Notes: a model not told the origin generated them from the sequence alone. A DNA stretch of 64,000 nucleotides from Paenibacillus tyrphae (GCF_027925525.1 NZ_BSDJ01000008.1:62001-126000); one strand, 5' to 3'. Counted from the stretch's first letter, positions 32,365-41,805 are shown. Made by a program: numbers and translations.

Positions 32365-32567
32365 GTTGAGAAAGTGGTGAAAATTGAGGTAATAGAGATG
32401 TACGAGGGGTGGGTATCTACTTCCGGTCGCTGTTGTCAGCGGGAAATTTTGATTGAAGCCGCTTAACAGCGGGTATTTCCCGCAGACAAAGGCGAACGCT
32501 ATCGCTCCTCCAGTAGATACCCCACCTCCGTATATTTTCTATTTTTTATAAAGACCACGTTCTCAAC
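32365..32567. repeat. Palindromic repeat element, diverged copy (203 bp)
   Basis: It keeps the plan of the other three: GTTGAGAAAGTGGT start, GACCACGTTCTCAAC end, inner GGGTATCTACT/AGTAGATACCC and GCGGGAAAT/ATTTCCCGC pairs, and a central CCGCT/AGCGG hairpin. Sequence differs at many positions from copies 1-3. Its core orientation is that of the copy at 50347. It lies between the YesN-type regulator and the sugar-binding protein. Confidence 0.85.
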
Positions 32568-32574
32568 AGCCTTA

Positions 32575-32597
32575 GGGGGAGGATTTACTCCTCCCCC
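32575..32597 (-). terminator. Terminator hairpin overlapping the end of the response regulator gene
   Basis: GGGGGAGGA pairs perfectly with TCCTCCCCC. On the minus strand the 5' arm contains the last codons and TAA stop (32585-32587) of the regulator. A near copy, including the coding part, lies at 32339-32359. Confidence 0.7.
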
Positions 32598-34219
32598 GTC
32601 GAGGTGCCGAGCCGCTGCTCGCGGTACTCGGACGGCGTGATGCCGTTCTTTTTCTTGAAAATTTCGCGGAAATATTTGCGGTCATGGTATCCAAGCCGCT
32701 CGGCAATCTCATAGATGGGAATGGCGGCGTCCTCCAGCCAGTCTTTGGCTTGGGCCAGCTTCAGATCGGTGACGTATTCCACGAAGGAGATTCCCGTCTC
32801 CCGTTTAAACAGGCCGCTGAAGTAGTTGGGGCTGACGCCGACATAATCCGCTACCGCCGACAACCCGATTGGCTGCAGCAGATTCTGCTCGATGAACGTC
32901 TTCGCTTCGCCGACAATCGATTTGGAGCCCGCTTGGACGAACTGCTTGACCTGCAGCGCCGCTTGATGGAACCAGACCGGAATATGCTCCTTTAACTCGC
33001 CCAGCTTCGCGCGGTTGCACAGCTCAAACCACGCCTCGGGCAGCGGGCCGCGTTCCCCTTCCGCCATCCCCAGATCATGCAGAAGCCGGTTCAGCGCAGT
33101 GACAAGCTGAATACAGGAGAAGCGGAAGTCGGCCGGCTTGCCCTCCTCCCCTTCGAGCGCACGGAAGAAGGAAGCCGCCGCTTCCTGGGCCGATTCCGCC
33201 TGGCCCCGCCTGACGAGCGTAAGCAGCTCCTGCTCCTGAAGCGCCGGGTAGCCGGTCCGCTTCATGCGGAACGGAATCAAGTCCTCCACGTGTACCACCT
33301 GGTTGTTCCCGAAAAAATACACATGCTCGATCGCCTCGCAGGCTTCCCGGTATGCGCCAGGCAGCTCGCGCAGCTCCGGACATAACGAGCTGATGCCGAT
33401 CGTTACCGTGAGACCCGAATGCTTCTCCACCGAAGTACGGCACCAGTCGGCAAACTTCAACAGCTTTTCCTTAATCTCTTTGGTCGTCTCGGCCGGGTCG
33501 TAATTGACGAGCATCGCCAGCAGCCCCCACTCGGCATAAAAAGCGATGCCTGTCCCCCACGACGACAAGCAGTCGCCGATAATGTTCTCGACGATAAAGC
33601 GGCTGAGCTCGACTTCCTCGACGGACTTATGCGAAATTTCGTCGAAACGGTCGATCGCGACAGCCAGCAGCCCGAAGCTCGAAGGCTTGAGCGGGATTTC
33701 CGCGAAATCCCATTTATCCCGCAAGCGTACCTGCCGCTCGTCCCGAAATCGGATCATCTCGTTCAAATATTGCTGCCGCAGAGCCGGCAGGCTGCGCCGG
33801 ATCGTTTGCTGAAACTTCACCCGCTGCGCATCCCGTTCCTGCTCCTTGCGAAGCTCGCTGATCAGCTTGGCGATAATCCCGGTCATTTCTTTAATGTCAA
33901 CCGGCTTTAAAACATAGTTCGAAGCGCCGAGCGCGAGTGCTTGCTTCGCGTAGTCGAATTCCTCGTAGCCGCTAAGTACGACGAAACGGATGGCCCGCTC
34001 GAAGCGTGCCCTGATGTGCTCCATCAGCTCGATCCCGTTCATATTCGGCATCTTGATATCCGTCACGATGAGATCGGCCGGATCGCTTGCATAGCGGTGC
34101 AGCGCCTCCTTGCCGTCGAGTGCGATATCGACCTGCGACACGCCGAGCGTCTCCCAAGGAATATGCTTGCGGATGCCCTGCACGACGCTCTCCTTATCGT
34201 CCACCAGCAGTACTTTCAT
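32585..34219 (-). CDS. YesN-type response regulator with AraC DNA-binding domain
   Basis: A 544-residue protein; ATG at 34219 behind AAGGAGGAGG. The receiver domain (1-120) shows VLLVDDKESV, the phospho-acceptor Asp in LIVTDIKMPNMNG, and ALGASNYVLKPVD. A long middle region follows, and the last 100 residues are an AraC-type double helix-turn-helix (SAVADYVGVSPNYFSGLFKRETGISFVEYVTDLKL...IYEIAERLGYHDRKYFREIFKKKNGITPSEYRE). Its start overlaps the kinase gene by 26 nt. It likely activates the sugar transporter operon downstream. Confidence 0.95.
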   Translation of the reverse strand: MKVLLVDDKESVVQGIRKHIPWETLGVSQVDIALDGKEALHRYASDPADLIVTDIKMPNMNGIELMEHIRARFERAIRFVVLSGYEEFDYAKQALALGASNYVLKPVDIKEMTGIIAKLISELRKEQERDAQRVKFQQTIRRSLPALRQQYLNEMIRFRDERQVRLRDKWDFAEIPLKPSSFGLLAVAIDRFDEISHKSVEEVELSRFIVENIIGDCLSSWGTGIAFYAEWGLLAMLVNYDPAETTKEIKEKLLKFADWCRTSVEKHSGLTVTIGISSLCPELRELPGAYREACEAIEHVYFFGNNQVVHVEDLIPFRMKRTGYPALQEQELLTLVRRGQAESAQEAAASFFRALEGEEGKPADFRFSCIQLVTALNRLLHDLGMAEGERGPLPEAWFELCNRAKLGELKEHIPVWFHQAALQVKQFVQAGSKSIVGEAKTFIEQNLLQPIGLSAVADYVGVSPNYFSGLFKRETGISFVEYVTDLKLAQAKDWLEDAAIPIYEIAERLGYHDRKYFREIFKKKNGITPSEYREQRLGTSTGEE

Positions 34220-36047
34220 GCGGTACCTCCTCCTTCGCATCGCGGATGCGGATCTCAAATCGCGAGCCTTCCCCTACCTGGCTCTCAGCCCGGAACGATG
34301 CGCGCTCCCCGAAAAAGTAACGAAGCCGTTCCTTGATATTCATAATCGCGTAACCTTCTCCGCTCTGAGAAGCGACGCCCGTCGCTGCGTCGGCGTCATA
34401 CAGCGGTGCGTTGAAAAGTCCGATCAGCTCCGGATCGATCCCCGAGCCGTTGTCTTCCACGGTCAGCACCGTCGTGTCCGTTCCTTCCCGGAAGGTTTTC
34501 ACATAGATCCGGTTATTTTGATACTCGTTGTCTCTAAACGCGTGCAGCACCGCATTTTCCGCCAAAGGCTGCAGGATGATTTTCGGTACGATCGTTTCCT
34601 TCGTCCGCTCGTCCACCGACACCTCGAACGCGAACTGCCGCTTGTATTGATAATTGACGAGCTTCAAATACTGCCCGACGTGTTCCATTTCTTTCTCCAC
34701 AGTCGTCGCTTCCTCGCCGCGATTCAGACTGAGCCGGAAGAAGCGGGACAACGACAAAATAATATCGCTGGCCGACGAATCGTTGAATTCGAGCGATTTC
34801 CAATAAATTTCGTCGAGCGTATTGTACAGAAAATGCGGATTGATCTGTGCTTGAAGCGCACGCATCTCCGCCCTCCGCTTGGCGAGGCTCTCCTCCACCA
34901 CCTGCTTCAGCAGCCGCTGAATTTGGTCCAGCAGTTCATCGAACCGCCGCCCCAGCTCGCCGATCTCGTCCCGGCTCTCGGAAGCGAAGCGCACGTCGAG
35001 GTCGCCTTTTTGAGCTTGGGACATGAGCCGCTGCAGCCTGCGTACCGGAAGGGTAACCCAGCGGGCGATCGATTTGTTCATGAAGAAAGAGAACGCCAGC
35101 AGCGCCATCGTCAGCAGTACGGTAAAATATTTAATGTAAGCGATCTTGACGAGCAGCTGCTTTTTGGGCTGAACAACCAGCGCCTGCCAGCCGGCAATCG
35201 GTATCGACTTATGATTGACCAGATACGTCTGATCTCCCAGCTTCACTTCGAAAAACGACGGTTTGCCCGAGACATCCGGTACCTGCGCCTGCTCCAGAAA
35301 CTGTTCCGTCGCCTCGCTCCGGGAGGACAGCAGAATCGGCCGGCCGTTCTCGTCCAAAATCATCGAGAATCCGTCGGGCACCAGTTGGATGCTTTGCAGG
35401 TTGCGTTCGAAATAGTCTGCCCGCAGCGTGATCACCAAATAATTGTCCAGCTCCAGCGCCCCGGTGGCCGTGGCTGGCCGGCTGACCAAACCGATCACCG
35501 CCCCTTCCTCGACAAAGAGCGGATTTTGCCCGGCGTAGACCCAGCGGTTCGTCGACGAAGGCTTGATCGCCTTGTAATAGACCGTCTCTTTGAAATCGGT
35601 TTCCTTTCTAGCTGCAGGAACCCCTTCGAAAAATTCTCCCCTTGGCGTATATAAATAAATCCCGCGAATCGTGGGAGAGGACAGACTCGCTTTCGAGAAC
35701 AGCGAAAATACATTATTGAAGATGACGGAATACGCTTCATCCGACCGGTTCTGGCTCCAGTCGATCGCCCTTGCCAGCTCGTCGCTGGAATTGATCCAGT
35801 ACAGCTTGTCGCTGACGTTCTTCAGCTCATTGCCGACATTGGCGCTAAGCTGGCTGACCGTCCGGTCCGCGGCGTTATAGGCGTACTCTTCGATATAGCG
35901 GGCCGCCTGATTGAACGAGAATGCCCCCGTCAGCGGCACGGCGATCAGAATGACGACCGACGTCATCAGGAACACCTTCCATTCGAGCCCCCAATCGCGG
36001 AAACGCTCCGCCGCCCGGCGCATGCGGGCTCCGAACCACGGCATAGC
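34194..36047 (-). CDS. YesM-type sensor histidine kinase
   Basis: A 617-residue membrane kinase; ATG at 36047 behind AGAGGTG, with an in-frame GTG two codons earlier. A first transmembrane helix (about 22-45), an extracellular sensor region, a second helix (about 290-315), HAMP (RWVTLPVRRLQRLMSQAQKGDLDVRF), the His_kinase motif MRALQAQINPHFLYNTLDEIYW with the phospho-His, and an ATPase domain (ENAVLHAF, VEDNGSGID, SGEGYAIMNIKERL). It is translationally coupled to the regulator and probably senses extracellular sugar. Confidence 0.95.
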   Translation of the reverse strand, partial: AMPWFGARMRRAAERFRDWGLEWKVFLMTSVVILIAVPLTGAFSFNQAARYIEEYAYNAADRTVSQLSANVGNELKNVSDKLYWINSSDELARAIDWSQNRSDEAYSVIFNNVFSLFSKASLSSPTIRGIYLYTPRGEFFEGVPAARKETDFKETVYYKAIKPSSTNRWVYAGQNPLFVEEGAVIGLVSRPATATGALELDNYLVITLRADYFERNLQSIQLVPDGFSMILDENGRPILLSSRSEATEQFLEQAQVPDVSGKPSFFEVKLGDQTYLVNHKSIPIAGWQALVVQPKKQLLVKIAYIKYFTVLLTMALLAFSFFMNKSIARWVTLPVRRLQRLMSQAQKGDLDVRFASESRDEIGELGRRFDELLDQIQRLLKQVVEESLAKRRAEMRALQAQINPHFLYNTLDEIYWKSLEFNDSSASDIILSLSRFFRLSLNRGEEATTVEKEMEHVGQYLKLVNYQYKRQFAFEVSVDERTKETIVPKIILQPLAENAVLHAFRDNEYQNNRIYVKTFREGTDTTVLTVEDNGSGIDPELIGLFNAPLYDADAATGVASQSGEGYAIMNIKERLRYFFGERASFRAESQVGEGSRFEIRIRDAKEEVPHESTAGGR

Positions 36048-36161
36048 CACCACCTCTTTCTAGTCTGTTGTAGCATAAACCTCGGGGGCCGAAAAGGGAT
36101 AAAAATTACAGGCTGCCGCACTTCCAGCGTAAATATACCGCCTCTCCTCCCTGGCGCCGGC

Positions 36162-36210
36162 CAAAAAAAAATAAACCGCGCCTTGAATGGCTCAAGGTTA
36201 CGGTTTACAG
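36162..36210 (-). terminator. Terminator of the OmpR-type regulator gene
   Basis: AAACCGTAACCTTGA and TCAAGGCGCGGTTT pair around GCCAT, followed by ATTTTTTTTTGG on the minus strand; its first arm overlaps the end of the gene. Confidence 0.8.
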
Positions 36211-36930
36211 TTTCAGTGCATGGCTGGCGCCCCCGGCGATGAATTTATAGCCGACGCCATGGACGTTGATAATATATTTCGGATTCGACGGGTCCGGCTC
36301 GATCTTCTTGCGAAGGTTGCTGACATGGACGATAATCGTTCTCGTATCGTTGAAGCTCTCCTGCCCCCAAATTTCGCGGAACAGCTGCTCATGGCTGAAG
36401 GTCTGCTCCGGACGCGAGGCGAGAAAGCTCAGCAGGTCGAATTCCTTGCGGGACAACGTTACTTCTTGCCCGTTCACTCTCACCACACGGCTTAACCGGT
36501 CGATCCGCAAATGTCCGACGACCAGCTTGTCGGGCTGTCCTCCCGCCTGCTCCGCCGCAGCCAGATGCGGCCTGCGCAAATGGGCGCGTACCCGGGCCAT
36601 CAGCTCGTTCGGGCTGAATGGCTTCGTAATATAATCGTCGCCGCCCAGATTCAAGCCAGCGATTTTGTCCGCTTCGTCTTTTTTGCAGCTCAAAAATAAG
36701 ATCGGCACGGGAGAAACCGCCCGAAGCTCCCGGCATACTTCAAAGCCGCTTCGCCCCGGCAGAAGCACATCCAATATCGCCAGATCCGGCCGCTCCGCCT
36801 CCGCGATCTTAAGCGCATCTTCGCCGCTGGTTGCGAGCAGGACACGGTAATTGTTTTTTTCTAAGTAAAGACGGATCACTTCCCGAATCTCGGGATCATC
36901 TTCCACAACTAACACTGTTTGCTCCGTCAT
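36205..36930 (-). CDS. OmpR-family response regulator
   Basis: A 241-residue protein; ATG at 36930 with GGTGGTG upstream. Receiver domain (VLVVEDDPEIREVIRLYL, LAILDVLLPGRSG with the phospho-Asp, GGDDYITKPFSPNELMARV) and winged-helix DNA-binding domain (VTLSRKEFDLLSFLASRPEQTFSHEQLFREIWG...RTIIVHVSNLRKKIEPDPSNPKYIINVHGVGYKF). It lies 35 nt after the 7TM-type kinase gene and is its partner. Target genes are not apparent. Confidence 0.95.
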   Translation of the reverse strand: MTEQTVLVVEDDPEIREVIRLYLEKNNYRVLLATSGEDALKIAEAERPDLAILDVLLPGRSGFEVCRELRAVSPVPILFLSCKKDEADKIAGLNLGGDDYITKPFSPNELMARVRAHLRRPHLAAAEQAGGQPDKLVVGHLRIDRLSRVVRVNGQEVTLSRKEFDLLSFLASRPEQTFSHEQLFREIWGQESFNDTRTIIVHVSNLRKKIEPDPSNPKYIINVHGVGYKFIAGGASHALKL

Positions 36931-36965
36931 CCGTTTCACCACCGCATCGATGTAGTTCCCTGGTC

Positions 36966-39116
36966 CTAAGAAGAGAATAAACAATTGGACTGTTGCCGGT
37001 CAAGCTTTTTTTGGGGATTGGCAACGGGTATCGTGAAGCAGAACACGGTTCCTCGTCCCGGTTCGGTCCGGTCAACCCAGATTCGTCCCCCATGATATTC
37101 TATGATTTCTCTGGATATGGACAGCCCGAGCCCTTTGCCGCCCGCAGCGGAATTACGCGATCGGTTGCTGGTATAGAACCGGTCGAACACGTAAGGCAAA
37201 TCCTGTTCGTTGATGCCGCCCCCCGTATCGCTGAACCGGCACAGCAGTTGTTCCCCGTCGTCGATCATTTCTACCTGAATGGAGCCGCCTTCCGGCGTGA
37301 ACTTGATCGCATTGAAGATCAAGTTGCTGAACACCTGATGCAGTCGCTCCAGATCGACCTCCACCGCGGAAAATTCACGCGCCGGATCGTCTCCATCGGC
37401 CCGAAGCGTCAGCATATAATGAATGCCCGCATTGCGCGTATCCAGTTCGTAGCGGCTGAACAGCAGCTCGATCAGACGGTCGGTGCGCATGAGCTGCTTT
37501 TTGAAAGTCACCTGTCTCGCTTCAAGCTGGGAGAGCTGGAACAGGTCCTCGATCAACCGGTCCATGCTGACGACTTTGCTGTGAACAAGCCGCAAATAAC
37601 GTTCCTTCTGCTCCTCCGTATCCACGATACCGTCCAGCACGGCTTCCAGATAGCACTGGATCGTCGTCAGCGGCGTGCCCAGATCATGCGATATGTTGCT
37701 GAGCAGCCGACTCCGGGACTTCTCCATCCGCGACAGCTCGTCGTTTTTACGCTGCAGCTCCAGATTCGCCTGCTCCAGATCGGCCGTCCGTTCCTTGATC
37801 TTGTCATGAAGCCCGCTGTTCAGCTGCGTCAAAGCGGCCGAAAGCTTCTCCTCGCTCCCGTACCCCCGCGACAACTTGACAGACAGCAGCACCGACTGGG
37901 AGAAAATAAAGATCAACAAGCCAAAAGCGGACATCTTGTCCGTCGTCTGCACCAGCTCGTGAGCGTACAGCATGTCGTTTACAATTGTAGCCGCGAAGAT
38001 CAAGCTGGCGAACAGCAGCAGTCCGCTGCCCTCTCTGCGGCGCAAAAAAGCGAGCACGATGATGCTTATGATGTAGCAAATGCACGCTCCCACGATCAGT
38101 TGCAGGACGACAAGCCATTTCGAAAACAGCACGGTTGGCAGCAGTGGAATGACCACGGCGTAACCCAGCGTGACCGCACAGAAGAAGGTCGTGATTTTCC
38201 GCGAGCTTTCCCTCGGATACATGCTGGCGAAAAACAAGACGAACAGCGGCATGCTCAAATCTGCCGTCAAATACTCCAGAACCAGAGCCAGCGTCCAATC
38301 GAAGCGGGGAATCGCCTGGGTCACGACCATTTCCCCGATCAGCGCCATGCGCAGGCAGAATACAAGGCAAAATAAGCCGAAATAAAGCATGGCCAGCTCT
38401 TTGGTCCTCACGACAAACAGACCGAGATGATAAAGCCCCATGATCAGCAGGCTGCCGATCAGCAGCGTATCGAAGCCGACCGACAGTTGCTTCGCTCTCG
38501 CTACCGACTCAAACGGGCCGAACTCGATCGGCTGCCGGATGCCGCCCTTCTCGTGCGAATAATTCGATATCTGGAGAATCAGCTCCATCTCGCTCAAATG
38601 GGTATGGGCCACAGCCAACTGGGTCATAAAATGAGGCTTCGCTTCCGGCTCGGATCTGCTTACGGTACCGGCCGACGCGATTTCCTCTCCGTTTACCCAC
38701 AGCCTATAGGACGTATAGATCGGAGGAAGCCGCAGGGCGAACATCCGATCATGATCGGACAATAAAATCTTGAGCCGGTAAGTGGCGTATCCTTCGCCCG
38801 TCAGCACCTTTCCGTCCTTCGTCGTATCGTTCCAGGAACCCGGAAGCTTGGCGTAGCTTTTTGGCGCTCCGAAGCGATCCGCCGCCAAGTCTTCGGGGTG
38901 CTTGAATTCGTTCCAATAAAACTCCCACTCGCCGTTCAGCGGAAGATGCCCTTTCCGGTTCCAATCCCATCCCCGTAGATCCAATTCGCCCTGAACTGCC
39001 GTCGGAGAATTGCCGTAGTTGAAGAACAACCGTTCTCCCGCAATCAGCCCTACGATCAAAAAAACGACAATGGTGAAAAATGCGGCAACCCGCCTCGATA
39101 TTCGTTCCAGCGGCAT
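36966..39116 (-). CDS. Sensor histidine kinase with 7TMR-DISM sensor
   Basis: A 716-residue protein. After an N-terminal helix (12-30) comes an extracellular jelly-roll sensor (7TMR-DISMED2-like: GWDWNRKGHLPLNGEWEFYWNEF..., YATYRLKILL..., RLPPIYTSYRLWVNGEEIASAG), then seven hydrophobic helices (about 215-410), a coiled coil (about 425-470), HisKA (SRLLSNISHDLGTPLTTIQ with the phospho-His) and the ATPase (NLIFNAIKFTPEGG, FSDTGGGI, GKGLGLSISREII). Such sensors bind carbohydrate-like or small ligands; the ligand is unknown. It is co-transcribed with the OmpR-type regulator. Confidence 0.93.
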   Translation of the reverse strand: MPLERISRRVAAFFTIVVFLIVGLIAGERLFFNYGNSPTAVQGELDLRGWDWNRKGHLPLNGEWEFYWNEFKHPEDLAADRFGAPKSYAKLPGSWNDTTKDGKVLTGEGYATYRLKILLSDHDRMFALRLPPIYTSYRLWVNGEEIASAGTVSRSEPEAKPHFMTQLAVAHTHLSEMELILQISNYSHEKGGIRQPIEFGPFESVARAKQLSVGFDTLLIGSLLIMGLYHLGLFVVRTKELAMLYFGLFCLVFCLRMALIGEMVVTQAIPRFDWTLALVLEYLTADLSMPLFVLFFASMYPRESSRKITTFFCAVTLGYAVVIPLLPTVLFSKWLVVLQLIVGACICYIISIIVLAFLRRREGSGLLLFASLIFAATIVNDMLYAHELVQTTDKMSAFGLLIFIFSQSVLLSVKLSRGYGSEEKLSAALTQLNSGLHDKIKERTADLEQANLELQRKNDELSRMEKSRSRLLSNISHDLGTPLTTIQCYLEAVLDGIVDTEEQKERYLRLVHSKVVSMDRLIEDLFQLSQLEARQVTFKKQLMRTDRLIELLFSRYELDTRNAGIHYMLTLRADGDDPAREFSAVEVDLERLHQVFSNLIFNAIKFTPEGGSIQVEMIDDGEQLLCRFSDTGGGINEQDLPYVFDRFYTSNRSRNSAAGGKGLGLSISREIIEYHGGRIWVDRTEPGRGTVFCFTIPVANPQKKLDRQQSNCLFSS

Positions 39117-39397
39117 GTGCTACCTCACGCTCCTCCGGCTTCGAGATACCGGCGGATGCCGCTTGCGATTCTTTCAGCCAATTTCGTTTGGTATTCTTGT
39201 TGACATAATGATGTTTTAAAACTGATCGGTTCGATCAATTGTGTATTCGCCCCTCAAGCGTTAAATCCTGCTTTTTCCAGACTCCGGCCTACCTATCTCT
39301 TCCCATTGTGCCTGAATTTGCCGAACTGAACAAGGGAGAAAATACTATAGTCTTTTCTTCCTATTCCAAGGCAGATTCTTGCTGCTTTCTTTCCTAT
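39117..39397. other. Intergenic stretch without a recognised gene
   Basis: This gap carries the leader of the 7TM kinase gene and lies between two minus-strand genes. I see AT-rich runs but no convincing -35/-10 pair, riboswitch, repeat or small gene with an RBS. Confidence 0.5.
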
Positions 39398-39427
39398 GTA
39401 AAACGGCCCGGCGTAATTCGCCGGGCC
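39398..39427 (-). terminator. Terminator of the DUF2334 gene
   Basis: A 9-bp GC stem (GGCCCGGCG/CGCCGGGCC, loop AATTA) followed on the minus strand by GTTTTACAT, 70 nt after the stop at 39499. Confidence 0.75.
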
Positions 39428-39498
39428 AGGTAACAGTTCAATGAATAATATATGCAATATCATAGCTGACGCTCTGTCAGTACATTTCCATAGCTTGC

Positions 39499-41400
39499 TT
39501 ATTTGGTTTGGTAAGATAAGGCGAAATCCAAGGTACCGCCGGAGCGGTCGATCAATACCAGGTCCGCTTTTCCATTGCCATCGACGTCCCGGACCATCAG
39601 ATTAACGCCTTTTCCCGGCGTCCCCCACGGCCCGAAGGTGGAAAGCAGCTTCCACTCCCGGTCCTCGTCCCTTGCATAGACGGTGCAGCGCATCGTCTTC
39701 GGGTCCCAGCGAAGCGCGTCTTCCCGGCCGTCCCCGTTAAAGTCCCCGAGCCGAATCAAGCCGTCTTCATTCGGGAGACCGAGATCCACACGGGTCAGCT
39801 TCCACGTCATGTCGGCGGTATCCGGCTGAAGCTGAATGCCGCCCGAGGCGCCGTCTTTAGAGGCAAACAGCGCTGGGCCGCCCTCCATGCGCACCTGAAG
39901 CTCCTGATTCATTTCGCTTCGGAGCTTGTACGGTTTAATCGGCTTCAGCTCCTTCCCCCGGATTCGCCAGCCGTATAGCTGTAGCCTATCCTTCGTTAGT
40001 CCGGCCACAATCACATCGCCGTTCGATAACGGGAGCGTATATAAGGAGCTCCAAGCTTTGGCTTCAATCTTCCAGCTCTGCGCCAGATGGAACTGCCGCC
40101 CGTCCGATACATAGCGCTCCAAGTGCCCGCCCGGGTTCGCCATCCAGAAGCTGCACAGCCCTTCCGCATCTTTGCCGCTGACGGCGGCGGCAGCCCCGTT
40201 CGCATATTCCGCCTGCCCCCATCGCACCGGTGCCGGCTGCGCTTCATTGCGCCGTCCCTTGAACCGACCGGGAATCACACTGATCTCCCCATTCGCCGCA
40301 TTCCACTGCACCGTATCGGCTTGCCCGTCGCCGTCGACATCTTCGAGAAATACGTTCTGTTTGCCGCCCGGCAGCAGCTTGACGCTCTGAGCAGGCGTGA
40401 ACGGAACATAGTCGTGGATGGAGCGGAAGGCATATCCTTTCGCCCGCAGGCCGGCGATGAGCTTTTGCAGCACGCTCTTATTCTGCTCGGGGTAACGGAA
40501 TTCCGGAAGTCCGTCCCGCAAGACCGGTTCGCCTCCCGGGTCCAGGACGGGGGTCAAATATTTAAACTCAAGAAAGGGATGATAAAAAAAGGAAGCCAAA
40601 TGATTCGATTGACCGACCCGGTCCACAATCATTTTCTCGTCTTTATTATAAGGAATGTAGTCGTAAGGTGTCGGAACGTAAGCCGCGCCAAGCGTCGGAC
40701 TGCCGTAGCCGGAATTACGCTGATTCCAATAAAAGACGCTTTCGGCATTGCGGTGAGTCTGTACCTCCGCCTGATAGTTCAGGCCGAAGTAGGAGCGGAA
40801 CACCCCATCCTGTTCGGCGGTGGTCCGGTAATGCGGCGACTCCCAAAACTGCGGCTTCAGTCCCGCACGCTCGAATATCGCAAGCCCGTCTTTGATGCGC
40901 TGCTCCGCATACGATGTCTTCATCGTTTCTTCCACATCCGACACTTGGAACTCGTTGCCGATTCCCGATTCGTGGTGGCCGTCATCCCGGCGCACGCTGC
41001 CGACTTGGTGCGTGTAACCGTGCATGCCAATGACCGCGCCGGTGTCCGAAGCCTGCTGGAGCACCTTGCGGAAAGCCGCCGCGTACGGACTGCCCTCTTG
41101 GTCAAGAGGTACGTCGTACCGCGATCCGTCCGGGGGCAAATTGATCCAGCGGGGAATGACCGCCATATGGTACGCCACCTTTTGGTCGCGCAAATATTCC
41201 AGCACGGTTCTCAACTTTCCAAGTTCCTCAAGCGAAGCATATTGTCCGCCGGGACCGATGTCCTCCAGACGCATTAAGACGAATTTGGGAGTACGGGCCT
41301 CGCCTTCTACGGTAAAAATCCGATACGCCGACACCAGCAGCGTAAGCGCGATTAAGGAAACAACAAAACGTAGCCATTTCGAATGGCGCAAATAGATCAT
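39499..41400 (-). CDS. DUF2334 deacetylase-like exported protein with FG-GAP-type repeats
   Basis: A 633-residue protein from ATG 41400; upstream in-frame codons to 41490 exist, but the signal anchor (LRFVVSLIALTLLVSAYRIF, residues 9-28) then lies too far in. Residues about 40-340 match the DUF2334 polysaccharide-deacetylase-like barrel: FVLMRLEDIGPGG (metal Asp), AVIPRW, GMHGYTHQ and FWESPHYRTT. The C-terminal half holds three calcium-binding FG-GAP/VCBS-type loops (DVDGDGQAD, DFNGDGRED, DVDGNGKAD) and resembles a beta-propeller. It probably acts on a cell-surface polysaccharide; enzymatic activity is not proven by the sequence. Confidence 0.85.
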   Translation of the reverse strand: MIYLRHSKWLRFVVSLIALTLLVSAYRIFTVEGEARTPKFVLMRLEDIGPGGQYASLEELGKLRTVLEYLRDQKVAYHMAVIPRWINLPPDGSRYDVPLDQEGSPYAAAFRKVLQQASDTGAVIGMHGYTHQVGSVRRDDGHHESGIGNEFQVSDVEETMKTSYAEQRIKDGLAIFERAGLKPQFWESPHYRTTAEQDGVFRSYFGLNYQAEVQTHRNAESVFYWNQRNSGYGSPTLGAAYVPTPYDYIPYNKDEKMIVDRVGQSNHLASFFYHPFLEFKYLTPVLDPGGEPVLRDGLPEFRYPEQNKSVLQKLIAGLRAKGYAFRSIHDYVPFTPAQSVKLLPGGKQNVFLEDVDGDGQADTVQWNAANGEISVIPGRFKGRRNEAQPAPVRWGQAEYANGAAAAVSGKDAEGLCSFWMANPGGHLERYVSDGRQFHLAQSWKIEAKAWSSLYTLPLSNGDVIVAGLTKDRLQLYGWRIRGKELKPIKPYKLRSEMNQELQVRMEGGPALFASKDGASGGIQLQPDTADMTWKLTRVDLGLPNEDGLIRLGDFNGDGREDALRWDPKTMRCTVYARDEDREWKLLSTFGPWGTPGKGVNLMVRDVDGNGKADLVLIDRSGGTLDFALSYQTK

Positions 41401-41613
41401 CGGGTGTCCGGAGCTCCCTTCTTGCTGCGTAAATCTACACCCGAATTGTACCAGATTTCCCGCCGGACGAGTATGTTTTTTTGTGGTCATAGGGATGGAA
41501 GCACGGCTTAATCACCGTATTTCCCCACTCTCCCTGCCGACGGACCTAAACAGCTCTGCGCCGCCCGAATCATATAAATAACGAAAAATACGAGAGAGGG
41601 GTGCTTTCGACGC

Positions 41614-41805
41614 ATGGAAAATCAATTGAAAGCGATCACGAAAGAGCTGACGGACCTGCATAAGCGTTATGCCGGAATTTCCCTAAGCTTTGCCGCCCTT
41701 GAGCGCAAATTGTCAGCCATGGAACACCGCATGACTACGCTTGAAACCGAGTTTGCGAGGCAAGTCCCCTTTCTGCCGGAAGAAACCGGCGCGCCAGCCC
41801 ACTAA
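41614..41805 (+). CDS. Small coiled-coil protein
   Basis: A 63-residue, charged, heptad-like protein (ENQLKAITKELTDLHKRYAG...FAALERKLSAMEHRMTTLETEF) with no cysteine or membrane segment. GAGAGGGG lies about 14 nt before the ATG, slightly far. I do not recognise a family. It is divergent from the DUF2334 gene. It may be a genuine small protein, as the coiled-coil register is regular and the frame ends cleanly in PAH. Confidence 0.5.
   Translation: MENQLKAITKELTDLHKRYAGISLSFAALERKLSAMEHRMTTLETEFARQVPFLPEETGAPAH

Noticed and set aside
34110-35654. A long plus-strand open frame antisense to the YesM-type kinase
   Set aside because: The minus strand encodes a clear kinase in the same place; the antisense translation has no recognisable motif or start signal.
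36993-38375. A plus-strand open frame antisense to the 7TM kinase
   Set aside because: Same reasons: full overlap with a conserved gene and no RBS.
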